Positions 35,971-47,961 are shown, counted from the stretch's first letter. The stretch is DNA of 64,000 nucleotides from Cryptomeria japonica (GCF_030272615.1 NC_081405.1:160724317-160788316), one strand, 5' to 3'. A program made the numbers and translations. The notes: generated by a model from the letters alone, not told the origin.

Positions 35971-36414
35971 GCCTCAAAGGCTTAGGGGGAGCAAACAACG
36001 AAATACTTTCGAACCCCCGGTTGACACCGGTAAAAGATCTTAACTAGTATGATACATCTGTCACTTGGTAGAAGACTGGAAATGGTAAAAAGGCAAATTA
36101 GGGTTTACACCCTGATAGAGGAGCATTAATGACGATAGGTGAGAGACATGTATAAATGCAATTTTTCAAATCATTTCTCACTATCTATTTTTGAGCGAAG
36201 AAAAGTTTTCAAGTGTAGAGAGAAGAAAAGGCGATTTGAGCTTTGACTTCAAGAAATTGGATAACCTTAAAAGAGATTCAAATCTAGTTTGCAAGCGGTA
36301 GTGGAGAACACAAAGCGGTGATTTGGCATCTGACAAAGAGAGAAGTAAAGCAGAATCAGGAAGCCCTAAATTCACGTTGGAAAGGTATTTTTTGTGTTCT
36401 TGAAATACTCTTCA

Positions 36415-39400
36415 ATGGCTTCCGCATTTCATACCAATTCAAGCACATCCATTGAGTCAGAAAGTTTCATTCAGAGGAAGTCCAAGTATAATGCTTTGTC
36501 ACAAGTTCCAGCTGAAGTCATAGTCGAAGAAGGAATTTTAGATTATATTGATTGCAAGATAGAAAACTAGGGTCCTTAGCCATTCATACTCAATTAGGTC
36601 TATTTTGCAGAAAGGACAAAAGGATCAAACCAGAGTTCAGTATCTTAGAGAAGAAGAAACTCCATAATGCGGTATATTTTCTGGAAGACTTCACAGAGGA
36701 TCACATCAGGATCATCTTGAGCAGAGTCCATGGTGACAAGATGTACCTAGAGAGAATGCATGATATCACGCCTGAGGCAATTCTTGCAGTCACCAGTTTC
36801 TGCAACATAGGGGAAGTGCCAGCCCTGAGAACGGTAAGCAAAATGGAAATGACCAAGCTCACTGGTTCGACAAGTGATTCACGAGGTATGACAGATAATC
36901 CTATCAAGGATGAACTAGTAAAATACGCCTGCATGGTGATAGGCTACAAAACATTCTCAGCCAACAGGATTAATTCTGTATCTGCTACAGTAAATGCCAC
37001 TTATCGGATGATTAAAGAGGATAAATCATTTGACATATGCACTGGTATGCAGAGGCAACTCCTGTTAAATCTTAAGGCAATCAAAAAGGACAATTCACTG
37101 AGATTTAAGTTTGGACAACTACTAGTAGGGTTGTTTTTCTATTTCCAAGGCTACTTTCCGGGTGTAGGAGATGTCCAGTGGTCCCCTGATCAACCGGTAA
37201 CCAAGCAGATAAAGGAAAGTGTGCAAGCCATTGGAACCGGCTACCTTGAGGTACTGAACAAATACTTTGATGAGTTCAAAAGAAAGATGAGTTAGAGGGT
37301 ACGAATCTTAGGTGACATAGTGAAGAAATATGAAGATGACATCTGTTTCACTATTCAGGTGGACAAATGTCTAATGGAGGCTATTGAGCCTAGAATGGAG
37401 GAAGTGGAGCCTATGGGCTATGAGGTCATGTTTGACATGCTAGAAGGGTATACTTCAACCCTTATTGCCTCGCCTCTTGATCCAAAGGCTAAGAGAACTA
37501 GAACCTACTTGGAGAGGATCGCATCGGTTGAAGAACCATTGGTGAAGAAAGGAAAAGAACCAACAGCTAAGAAAGCTAAGGCAGTGCCTGCAACATCAGC
37601 ACCAGCTACCACTGCGACTCCAAGAGTGACCAATTGGTCACCGACAAAGAAGAAACCAGAGGTAACACTGACAAAAGTCTTCGAAAGGAAGAGGAAGACT
37701 AAGGCAAATGAACCGGACTCCAAAGAAACCGAGTCTGATGAACAACCAAAGAAGGCTAGACAAACCAAGAAGATGAAGAAGAATGAACCAGCAACATCCA
37801 CACCGGTAAATATAGATATCTCCTCTTACAAACCTTTGACACATTGTCAAAGAACAGTAAAGAATATTAGGAGAAAGTTACTTCATGATTTAATAGATTA
37901 TTATGATGAATTCAATAATGAAGAAAAAGATGAAGTACTGCAGGAAATCATTCTTTATTTATGTAAAAATGACCGGTCAGCATCAGAGATTAAATCCCAG
38001 ACACCGGATTCATTATTTAAAGCATTGGATAACAAATGGTGCATTGCCATTGAAAAGGAACAAGAGATTAGGGAGAAAGTTTTTGCACAGTACTTCCCTA
38101 AACTCTCAAATTCAGAATTATTTGATGTATTGGATCAAAATAAAGGTCTCTTCTTCACAAGGAGAAGAACACTCTGGTTGTTGGAGGGGAGAGTTGATGA
38201 TGTAGAAAAGGATACACATCAACCATGGCCCATGCTATCAGCGCTCACAAAGCTCGAATGGCTAACCTCCAAGCAGAAAAGGAACCGGTTATTTCCAAAC
38301 TGGATGAGGTTTTTGATGAGGAAGGAAACCTGGTGGAGGAACCAATCGACACCATAGATGTCGATGCCTTGGATATAGAAGATGTCACTCAGGACATACC
38401 TTCTGAGGGAACTGAATAGGGGCAACAGGCCGATCAGGGTGGTGAACAAGCTGTGGACACACAACAAGTGGCAAAAGAACAGGAAGAGAAAAAGAAGAAG
38501 GATGAAGATGAGAAATAGAAAAAAGAGGAAGAGAAGAGAAAAGAGGAAGAGGAGAAAAGAAAAGATGAAGAGAAGAAGAAGAAAGAAGAAGAAAGGAAGA
38601 TGAAAGAAGAAGAGGACAAGGAAGAAAAGAAGAAGAAGGAAGAAGAAGAAAAGAGGAAGAAGGAAGAGGAAGAAAAGAAGAAGAATGAAGAGGAGAAGAA
38701 GAAGAAGGAAGAGGAAGAGAAGAAGAAAAAGGAAGAGGAAGAGAAGAAGAAGAGGGAAGAAGAAGAAAAGGAAGAGCAGAAGAGGAGAGCAGAGGAGAAG
38801 AAAAAGGTAGAGGAAGACAAGGAAGAAGAGAAGAGAAGAGAAGCGGAAAAGAAGAAAGCTGAAGAAGCCAAGGAACGAGAAGCGGCAAAAAGCTCTCAGG
38901 TGGAGACTCTGAAGGCAACCAAAAGTCAACCCTCACTGGTTGATCTCTCTAGTCCTATCGATCTCCAATCTGCAAGTGAGTAAGAGCTTATGAAGAGCAT
39001 CAAGGTTGCTCAAGAGCACCTTGAGATCATTCGCAGGAAAAAGGAGTAGGACATCATTCAGGCAGCTATAGACACACTTACCGGTTTAATCCCCGGTACT
39101 AATCTTCCTAACACTGATTCATCACTAGCACAACTCAAACTTCTGTGTACTATAGTGGATGATCAGGTGCAGGGTCTAGAAGAAGAAGCAGAGGCCAATG
39201 TAAAGAAAGAGCACCGAAAGGCTCTTAATGTTGCTCTCGTGAAGAAATTAAATGAGCTTAGGACTGAACTGCTAAAGGATCAAAAGGACATAAGGAGTGC
39301 CTTGGATGAGGGAAACTTGCTACTCAGCAAAATCTGTCAACCTCATCTATTCTGTGATGATGTGCTAGCCAAGAAGCAACAACTTCAAATGGACTTACAG

Positions 39401-39766
39401 TCCTACTTGAGCACATTCAAGACTCCTTACGACTCCTTTTCAGCATATGGGCAAACCGTTCACTGGTTCTAGATCCAGTCAGCCAAGATGGAGCAAGAGA
39501 TCAGCGCAAGGTCTAGGGATTTGCAGGAGCTTCAACTGGTATTACTTCCACGACTGCAAATTCTCCAGAAATGCTATTTGAACTTGGATGCCCTGATAGT
39601 CACACAAGAACTGAGCACAATAGATGCCATGGAGGAACAGGTATCACAAATGCAGACAGAGAAGGAAGTGGCGACCTCCCTACTTGAGTCCTGGTCTCTT
39701 TCCATGAAACAATTTTTGCAGGACTATAAAGTGGTTTTTGACAAGTATTATTCATTATTGTCATAA
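36415..39766 (+). pseudogene. Element A second ORF (~1,100 codons, unknown function)
   Basis: Starts at ATG 36415 (MASAFHTNSSTS). One base-level frameshift near 36555-36568 leads into the frame 36552-37295, an in-frame TAG at 37293 leads to 37320-38357, and a frameshift near 38210 leads to a frame that reads to 39766 through a few stops (near 38417, 38515, 38983, 39047, 39470). Parts in order: a globular N-terminal domain (~300 residues), a basic Ala/Pro/Thr linker, a second globular segment, a Lys/Glu-rich single-helix region encoded at about 38462-38890, and a helical C-terminus. No catalytic motif was recognised. The plan resembles the broken gene at 7624-11238. Role unknown. Confidence 0.75.
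38462..38890 (+). repeat. Purine-only-like tract encoding a Lys/Glu helix
   Basis: More than 400 bp with almost no pyrimidines on the plus strand, made of GAAGAA, GAGGAA and AAGAAG units with imperfect short tandem periodicity. It encodes the KKKEEEE-type segment of the second ORF. The reverse strand yields spurious Ser/Phe/Leu-rich open frames. Confidence 0.9.
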
Positions 39767-40088
39767 ACTCTTTTATATATATATGGAAACAGGTTTTTCA
39801 GCGGTACTTTGTCATTGTTGGCAAAGGGGGAGAAGTATATGGTTTTAAATTTTGAAATTTTGATATATCAGGGGAGAAGTATATCAGAGGGAGAAGTATC
39901 TGTTTTGAAATTTTGATATATACTATATGCTCTGATGATTATGCTCTGAATGCAAAATTGCTATACACTCTGTTGATTAAGGGATAGTGTATATGCTTAG
40001 GGGGAGCAATTTTGTTAATGGCAAGTTTTTCTATTGTAAAACACTTAGATGTCAAAATTTTATTTTCCTAAGTGTTGCCATCAATGCC
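39767..40088 (+). other. 3' non-coding region with repeated AGGGGGAG motifs
   Basis: Between the second ORF and the 3' LTR, PPT-like AGGGGGAG or GGGGAG motifs occur near 39824, 39869, 39886 and 40000, before the true tract at 40089. Multiple such motifs are known from some plant copia groups. Confidence 0.6.
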
Positions 40089-40100
40089 AAAGGGGGAGAT
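40089..40100 (+). other. Polypurine tract of element A
   Basis: AAAGGGGGAGAT immediately before the 3' LTR start TGTTGAC. Confidence 0.9.
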
Positions 40101-41276
40101 TGTTGACATTTTTGTGGTTTATGCTGTGATTGTCATTTATGGACACACACTTGTATTGAGATCCCCTTTTTATGTATGAGTTTATGCTCAACCAGTATTT
40201 GTTCCAACCGATATGTTGTATACTAGTCTCTAGACTAGTGGCGATTTTGCAGAATGTGTTCCTCGGTCTAAAGCGGCATGTCGACCCCAAGCGGTTCGCA
40301 GATCACAAGCGGTACGAGGGAGCAAAGCAGCACAACACATTCTTACCAGTCTTCATTTTTGTCAAACTGGCAACCGGTATTTTGTATGAACTGGTAATAC
40401 TCTATGATGAGTTACCAACCGACATTTTGTGATGAGTTACCAATCCACTGATTGTTTGACGGTGCCAACACATTAACGGTGATTCCTGTGTCATGTTACT
40501 AAGTATGTCTAGGTTCATTGAACCTAGGAAATTGTAAAGAAATCCTATTGGACTGACATGAAATCATATTCCTTTAAAAGGACATCATGTCTAGGGTTTT
40601 AGGTTGTTGCGAAAAGGGTTAATGTTGAGCTAGGGTTTAAGGTGGATGTTGAGTTGTTGGAAGAGAGATCTTATCCAAGAAGATCGAGTTGTAACTGAGA
40701 AGAGAGATAGAGAAGACTAAAGTAATGCTGGAATGCATTAGCTGTGAGCAATACTGGATCTAACCAAGCAGTTTGTGCTATTAGATAGATCAAACACTTG
40801 TTGATTACTCACATCTTTAACAAGTCTGTAGCCCCTAACCGGGTAGGCCTCAAAGCCTTTGTAAAATCCTCTAATAAGGTGGTTCACACATGTGAATCTA
40901 AAATCCTCTAACAAGGTAGTCTTTAATTAGACTTATCTCCTAACAGAGATTGAGATTCCTAACAAGATCTGTTCTAGTGAAGAACATTGTAAGACCTTAA
41001 CCAGTCTGACCTTAACCCGTCTGGTTTCTATTCTGCAGATAGTGACTTGTGAGTTCCATCTCACCGTGGTTTTTCCCAGTTGGGTTTCCACGTCAAATAT
41101 CTTGTGTTATGGTTGTATTTCTTTTGTGGGTGAATGTTTTATTTGCATTTTGGTTTGCATGTGTGGTAATCGGTTTGACTATCAGACTGCTTTACTGGTT
41201 TATCTTTAGACTGTGTAAGTGTTTTAGTGCAAAGATTTTTGGCATACTAATTCACCCCCCCTCTTAGTATTCATCA
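40101..41276 (+). repeat. 3' LTR of element A
   Basis: 1176 bp, collinear with 33466-34642. Differences are scattered and mostly transitions, for example AACCGGT to AACCAGT and CCGGT to CCGAT. In the first ~235 bp I count about 15 differences, so the insertion is not very recent. Confidence 0.93.
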
Positions 41277-41281
41277 AATAT

Positions 41282-44270
41282 GATTGGTAAGGACAATCTT
41301 AGGAGGTGTTGTATCCCTTATTGGTTTTTTTTCAATTATTAATTGGGTTTTTACTATAAAATAACTATTTGAATGATATATTATTATGTTTTGATGCCTT
41401 CTATGGAAGATTATTTTTGTCTCAACTAATAATATTTTTTATATAGTTGTATAGTTATATGTTTTTCTTTGTCAAGGGTATTCCTTATCAAAGTTGTATA
41501 CTAGCTTCTTAGTTTTATATTGGTTTCATGGTTTCCCTTTGATGTGTCTATCACCCTTGACAAGGTTTATATATGATTTTGAGTTAACAATTGTTGTGTA
41601 TTTATATTTTAGTATATTGAGTGAGACCCCTTAATATCATTTCGATATTAAAATAAAAACTAATGTCTACACCCTTCTTAAGCCAAGCCAATGAATAAGG
41701 CTAAAGCTAACGATACATTTTCAAACCAAGAATCTTAACTATACTATCAAAAATAAATTGCATTGAGAACTAGCATCCACTAGCTCTCTTAACCTTATTT
41801 TCTTCACTAGGAATTTAATAAAGAATATTTAATTTATTGCTTCTTGTTTTGGATCATTCATGATGATCCTTGTGGCTATGCATCCAATTTTTTTTATCAA
41901 TATCCAAGTTGTTCTTGTAGATCTAGAAAATTGAGTTAGATGATTAGAAAACCAAAACCAAAGCATGAATGTGAACAATGTCTAAGCTAATCACAAACTT
42001 AACAAACATCCTAACTGTTCCTATTCTAACCAACAAGACCATTGAAATGAAAACATAGTTAACATAAATGCAAACCTTGAATATGGACAATGAAGCATCA
42101 TTGTTCTTCCTTTCATCTCTAATGATGGTATGTTGCTCTCTTGTATGCCAAGTGCACGAAATAGACAAAAGCAAGGAACTAATGCTCGACATTTACTAGG
42201 AGTGTGTGATTATGCAAGATTAATCTCTAAAGTTGATGATTATTTCGATGGAATGGCAACACTTAAGCTAGATGATTACTAGACAAAATGATAGAATGTA
42301 ATTAATCAAAAAGTGGATTTCTAAACAAATTGAAAGAATGAAATTACTACAAAATTAGATGAATTGATTGAAAGAGAGGTCTCAATTTATACAAAACTGG
42401 AGACTCGATGGATGGATGAGATTGAAATATTTTTGATTGAGTGGACGAACTAAATTAAATGCATGGCAGCACTGCCATTTGAGGAAGGATGAAGGAGATG
42501 AGGAAAAAGCAAAGAAAAAGAAAAAAAGCAGATTTTTCGAGGATGCATTCCTTATTTTCGAATTTAAAATTAAGATATAATGAGATATTTCCAAAAAATA
42601 GGATTTTTGAAAATCCAAGATAAATCTCATATATATCCAAGATAATATTGTCATTTTTAAAAATTAGGAGAATATTAGGCAATTAACAAATTAAAAAAAA
42701 GATATTATCTTGAGAAGATAATGAAAAAATTAAAGATATTTGTTTAATTTTGATGACATAATTAGCTAATTGAATAATTTAAATAGATTATTTAACTATA
42801 GGTTATTAAAAATGAACCTTTAATTAAATTTAATTAAAATCATTTAATTAAAGGGGATAAATAAAAATTAATTAAATAATTTAATATTATTTAATTAATA
42901 TTAAAAAGGGGAGGTTTGATTAAAATGATGACAGATTAAAAGCATAATAATTAGTAAGATGAGGCTTAATTAATTAAACCTAAAAGGGAAAATTAGTCAA
43001 ACTAACATTTGAAGACCTTAACTAGGTCAAATTGAAAAGAATTAGGAACATTCAAACAAAAAAATAGAAAGATTCAAGCAAAAATGCATAGGAAAATTAA
43101 GTCAAATTGAGCAATAGCGGGTAAACCAGACCAAAGCGGGTCGACGAATAGAAAATGGATGAATGCGACACCATGGGATAAGAGAAGAGGCCAAAATGAA
43201 ACCTCATAATAGGAATAGGAAAAAAATGAAGCCAGCAAGACTGAAAATGGAAAGTAGGAAGTGGTAGGACCAAGAAGGCAAAAAACCCTAAAATCGAGAT
43301 AGCGGTTTAGGTAAAAAATTGACATCATCAGAATGAGATGGGAATGAACCAATGCAAAGGGGATGAAGTTGAGGATAAAATTAAACCTCCAACTTGAAAT
43401 GGGAATAAAATTGAATGATCTGGGCAAGAAATGAAAAAGGTGAAACAAGAGGACCGAATCAGGAGCAAAAAACCCTAATCGAGACAAAATTAGGCAAAAT
43501 GACATCACAAAAGTGACAAGGGAAAGATCTGATGCAAGGAGGATAAAGTTAAGGGTAAAATGAAATCTCCAACTTGAAATGGGAGGAAAGTGACAGAAAA
43601 TAGAAAAGGGGAAATAGGGTAGCATCATTCAAATAATGAAGATTATACTCATGATTAGGTTAAAAATGGAGAATGCAAGTGATATGGATTTGTTCCTATC
43701 TACATCATGCCCCTCTTTAAGACAATGTGATTTAAAACATTATTTCAAAGAATATACAAATGAAAAAAAATCACATTAAACATACCCCAGGTATGACAGG
43801 ATATAAGGGTGCTTGCTTGAGAAATTGATCGAAAAAATTTAGAAATAAGGTTAGTTTTTCAACAATGATGCCATGATTCCAAAGAATTGAACAAAAGAAA
43901 AATCGGAGCTAGGATGAAAAATATACAAGCCCAGGAAGGTGAAAAAAACCACAACCAGTGCAAATGGGGATGCATGCATGTCCATTTAGGCAGGTGAAAG
44001 GAGTATAAAATGGATCGGGTGGTTGAAAAGAGCTCATTTTAACTCTCTCATTTGGAAGATTTGGAGCTCTGAAGCTAGGAGGAAGGTGTAGATTATGATA
44101 AAGAATCATCGTTGTGAGCACATGTGGAGCTATCGCTGATCAAAGGGCGTAGGACTAGAGGTATGTACTCGAATGCCAACTTTTCTTGATTTGGATTTTG
44201 TGCTCACTTTTCTAGATTAATTTTCTTATGCTCTGATGCATGCGAGAGGGGTAGGGTAAGATGTTGTGGA
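41282..44270. other. Three kb without a supported gene; local tandem duplication
   Basis: AT-rich DNA rich in TTAATTAA-type strings (42650-43000). At about 43266-43600 two diverged copies of a ~183-bp unit follow each other, each with an AAAAAACCCTAA...CGAGA phrase and a TCCAACTTGAAATGGGA phrase. Part of the region (42180-42900) resembles 53200-54240 in composition and in ATTAAGCTAGA phrases, perhaps LTR remnants of one family. The 184-codon minus frame at 43074-43628 is Phe/Leu/Ser-rich and looks like a by-product of purine-rich DNA. Confidence 0.45.
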
Positions 44271-44275
44271 GGTGG

Positions 44276-45689
44276 TGATGAATAATGATGAACAACAAAT
44301 GCCCTAATCGGTACTGAGAGGGGGGGGGGGGTTAATCAATACATACAAAAACTTCTCAATGACTTATCAAGTTAAAACAATGCTAACCGGTTGTCTTCAT
44401 CACTGAACTTAACCATGGCAATACCGGTTAAACACAATAAGACTTAAGACAACTAAACTAGTAAAATTGGATACTTCAAATAACATTCAACACTTGATAA
44501 CTAATTCATCAATATACTCATGCATGTGTTGTATTAGTAATACCATAACCATTAGCTTTGAATGCATATTCACCTAAACAAAGACTGCTTAATCATCACA
44601 TGAAAAATGCACAACTCATGACACACATATTTTTCACGTGGAAACCCAAATGGGAAAAACCACGGTGGGGATGAATACCCACAAGCTTTTTTTTGAACTC
44701 TTTTTAAGCTCGCTCTGTTAGGAGCCTAGTTCGGTTAAAGACTTTACAATAAGATTATGTTAGGAACCAATCCTATTAAAGATCACCCGGTTAAGGGATG
44801 GCTATATACCCTGTTAAAGGTTACCTTGCTAGAGGATTTGAAGAACTCAATGATCTTGAGTCACCTGGTCAGAGGATTTGCAATAAGCCTGTTAAAGGTA
44901 CCCAGTAAAGGGATTTTCCTATTATTGAATGGTTAGAAGATAATAGGTAAAGCTCTAATCCGATAACAACACTACATGCTAAGGCAGATCCTTTTCAACT
45001 CCTCTACTCTGCAATCACACTCTGCAATTTTCCACTCATTGGTTTGGCAAGTATCTCATCACTCAAATACAAACACAACATTTTCCAACACAAACAATAA
45101 CAAACATCATCGACCTTATAGACAACAATTAGGTCGGTAGCATAAACCCTAAACCCTAAACATTTTAGGTTTACAATTACAAGCGGTCCAATCCTGACCG
45201 TTCAAACACTTTGCATAGAATAAAACAATCTCAAATAGATCACAAGTCATTTTGCATCATCCATTCTTCACCGCATATGGAAATCAGTAACTCATCATGC
45301 TCTCTTCACATATCGCTAAGAAAAATGTTCATTCCCGAGGTAGACATTTAATGCAATCGATCTTCACATGCAAGATCCTCAAGGAAATCCTCCACGTGCA
45401 CAAAACTAATGTAGCATCTCGATCTCATCCTTATCTCTTAGCTAACTCATCACATATTGTCACCAGTTGCATCGCACAAGCTAGATTGCCAAACTGGAAA
45501 CCCTAGAGATGATACTACCAACTGATAGTCACACTTAGCAAAACCCTGACACTAGTCCACTTCATCCATTCATACTAATTCTCCTACTTGAACATCAATA
45601 ACAACCTCTTCCAATCTTCATACTGGTTCAGCTGCACTTATTGACATCAATGACAACATACATTATCACCACTTCATCATATGCCAACA
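44276..45689 (-). repeat. 3' LTR of element B
   Basis: On the plus strand starts TGATGAATAATGATG and ends TATGCCAACA; collinear with 50095-51504. It contains a telobox-like TAAACCCTAAACCCTAAAC at 45143-45161 and a run of 13 or so G at about 44318-44332. Confidence 0.92.
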
Positions 45690-45701
45690 ATCTGCCCCTT
45701 T
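45690..45701 (-). other. Polypurine tract of element B
   Basis: AAAGGGGCAGAT on the minus strand, directly before TGTTGGCATATG. It differs from that of element A (AAAGGGGGAGAT) at one position. Confidence 0.85.
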
Positions 45702-45929
45702 GGCATTGATGGTAATACTCAGTGTATCATTGCTCAGTATCTGCATCATCAAAAATCTTCTTCCCCATACACCATCAGATATCTTCTCCTCCTTTGACAA
45801 CAATGCCAAAGTGGAGGCACAAGCTTCCAAGCTCCACTATGTTGCTCCCCCTATGGAGTAGCATCCTTCAAAACATCAATCCTGGAAGATTTGACACTGT
45901 AGTACCTGACTGATGTGGAGCACACAACT

Positions 45930-46755
45930 TTAGTTTACTTCATGAAGGGGTAGAACCCCTAATTCACCTCTCAAATAGATAAATGTATTCTTCGGTAAGG
46001 GCTTAGTGAATATGTCTGCTAGCTGCTCCTTACTGGAAACATGTTCTAATACAACCTCTTTGTTTTGAACCTTCTCTCTCAAGAAGTGATACTTGAGCTC
46101 AATGTGCTTAGTTCTAGCATGCAATACCAGATTCTTGGAAATATTTATTGCACTTGTGTTGTCACAAAATATACTCACCGGTTCAGATATAGGTACTTTG
46201 AAACCATCCAATCATGTTTCATCCAGATTGCTTGAGTGCAGTTCATAAATACTGCCACATACTCCTCTTGAGCTGTAGACTGGGAAATACAACTTTGCTT
46301 CTTACTCGTCCATGAGACTAGTCTTCCACCAAGAAAGAACACTCCACCAGTTGTGATCTTCCGGTTGTCCACATTACATGCCCAATCTGCATCGGTAAAT
46401 ACTTTGAGATTAAAATAACCATTGCATGGATACCACAATCCATAATTAACTGTCCCTTTCAGGTATCTAAGAATCCTCTTGACTGCTACCAAGTGGGATT
46501 CTCTTGGATTTTTCTAAAAAAATGGGCCACAATGCCCACTGCATGAGCAATATCCAGCCTATTGTGTACCACATAGTGCATCTTACCGATCATTGACCGG
46601 TATGCCTTCTCATTCGCCAACACCGAATCATCTTCCTTAGTCAATTTGTAGTCGGTCACCATTGGTGTACTAATCGATTTGCTCTCCTCCATGCCAAAGG
46701 TTTTCAATACCTCTTTGACATACTTGGACCGGGTAATAAAGATAACCTCTTTCAT
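45930..46755 (-). pseudogene. Copia RT C-terminus and RNase H (element B)
   Basis: Three frames in order. 46486-46755 holds the RT end (SKYVKEVLKTFGMEESKSIS, RSMIGKMHYVVHNRLDIAHA). 46175-46492 holds KRILRYLKGTVNYGLWY, the DADWACN acidic site and GGRLVSWTSKKQSCISQST. 45930-46211 ends with IFCDNTSAINISKN, KHIELKYHFLRE and QLADIFTKPLP. These are the standard copia RNase H signatures. Several stops and frameshifts. Confidence 0.9.
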
Positions 46756-46758
46756 CTG

Positions 46759-47943
46759 CTAAATCTGTAGACCAATGAAGAACTTTATCTCTCTAATTAG
46801 AGACATCTCAAACTCTTTCTTCATTTCATCATCTCCTCCAAAGATTATGCCATCTACAAACACTTCATAGATTAGAATCTGACCACCTTTAGATTTCAAG
46901 AAGATATTGATGTCCTCACTTGTTCTCTGAAATACTATCTTCAAAAGATGAGAGTGTAACCATTCATACCATGCCCTTGGTTCTTGTTTCAATCCATACA
47001 GGGCCTTGTGTAATCTACAAACCATGTTACTATTTTCTGATAAGGCAAACCCATCCTGTTGCTCAATATACACTTCCTCTTCTAGGATTCCATTCAAGAA
47101 TGCAGACTTCACATCCATCTGGTATACCTTGAATCCCTTAAATTCTGCAAATGCAAGTATCATTCGAACACCTTCCAGTGTAGCCACTAGGGCAAAGGTT
47201 TCTCCATAGTCTTCTCCCTCTTCCTGAGCATATCCCTTTCATACAAGTCTTGCCTTGTTCCTTACAACTATGCCTTCTTCATTCAGCTTATTCCTGAAGA
47301 CCCATTTGGTACCTATGACATTCTTGTGTTCCAGTCTGGGTACCAAAGACCATGTTGCATTCTTTTCTATCTGGTCCAGCTCCTCTTCCATTACCTTAAT
47401 CCAGTCTTCATCTGTAAGTTCCTCTCTAGCGGTCTTAGGCTCAAATTCAGAAATCATGCAAGAGTTTTCTTTCACCTTTCTTCTTGTGAGTATCCCTACA
47501 TCTTTATCTCCTATGATCTGCTTTGGATCATGATGTAGTTTCACATATCTAGGAATGACTTTAGCTGGTTCTGCTTGCTTTTCCTCTTCTTCTTCTTCTT
47601 CTTCTTCTTCTTCTCCATCTTCTTCTTTACCTACTGCAGCTTCTACCAGTACAGGAACACTGAGGTCTTTGCTTGTTTCTTTCTTAATTGGTTCCCAGAA
47701 GGCTACACCTGATTCATCTTCCACTTGCTTGCTATAGGTTTCCTTAGGCTCCTTAGGAGATTCATCAACCCTGACATTGATACTCTCAACAATTTTTTGA
47801 GTCCTATTGTTGTAGCACTTGAGAGCTTTTCTCTTAGTGGAATGTCCTAGAAATATTCTTTCATCACATTTAGCATCAAGCTTGCTCAGATGCTCACCTC
47901 TCTTGATATAACACTTACTACCAAATACTTTAAAATAACTCAT
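46759..47943 (-). pseudogene. Copia integrase end and RT palm (element B)
   Basis: 47239-47943 begins with the integrase C-terminal FGSKCYIKRG ... FLGHSTKRKALKCYNNRT. A linker with a run of about 12 Glu encoded by a (TTC)n stretch (47578-47620) follows, then the RT start WIKVMEEELDQIEKNATW and WVFRNKLNEEG. After a stop, 46759-47187 continues with YQMDVKSAFLNG, the first catalytic segment, and ALYGLKQEPRAWY. The second catalytic box reads VFVDGIIFGG, where copia RTs have VDD; Gly at the second Asp position would abolish polymerase activity. Confidence 0.92.
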
Positions 47944-47961
47944 AGTGGGAGTCTTCCCGGT

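Larger units (their letters stand above)
33466..41276 (+). mobile_element. Element A: non-autonomous LTR retrotransposon
   Basis: A 7811-bp element with two LTRs of 1177 and 1176 bp, both TGTTGRC...TTCATCA. It has 5-bp flanks AATAC (33461-33465) and AATAT (41277-41281), a primer site after the 5' LTR and a polypurine tract before the 3' LTR. The interior codes for a coiled-coil, four-knuckle Gag-like protein and a second ORF of about 1,100 codons. No protease, integrase, RT or RNase H motif was found in any frame. It must depend on enzymes from another element; ends resembling those of copia element B suggest a copia helper. Confidence 0.9.

Noticed and set aside
38219-38936. Minus-strand frames of 145-236 codons rich in Ser, Phe and Leu
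   Set aside because: Antisense of the purine-rich Lys/Glu coding tract of element A; no other support.
43074-43628. 184-codon minus-strand ORF rich in Phe, Leu and Ser
   Set aside because: Explained by purine-rich tandem duplicated DNA on the plus strand; looks membrane-like only by composition.
45143-45166. Interstitial telomere
   Set aside because: Only two to three CCCTAAA units at the same place in both LTRs; it is part of the LTR, not a telomere scar.
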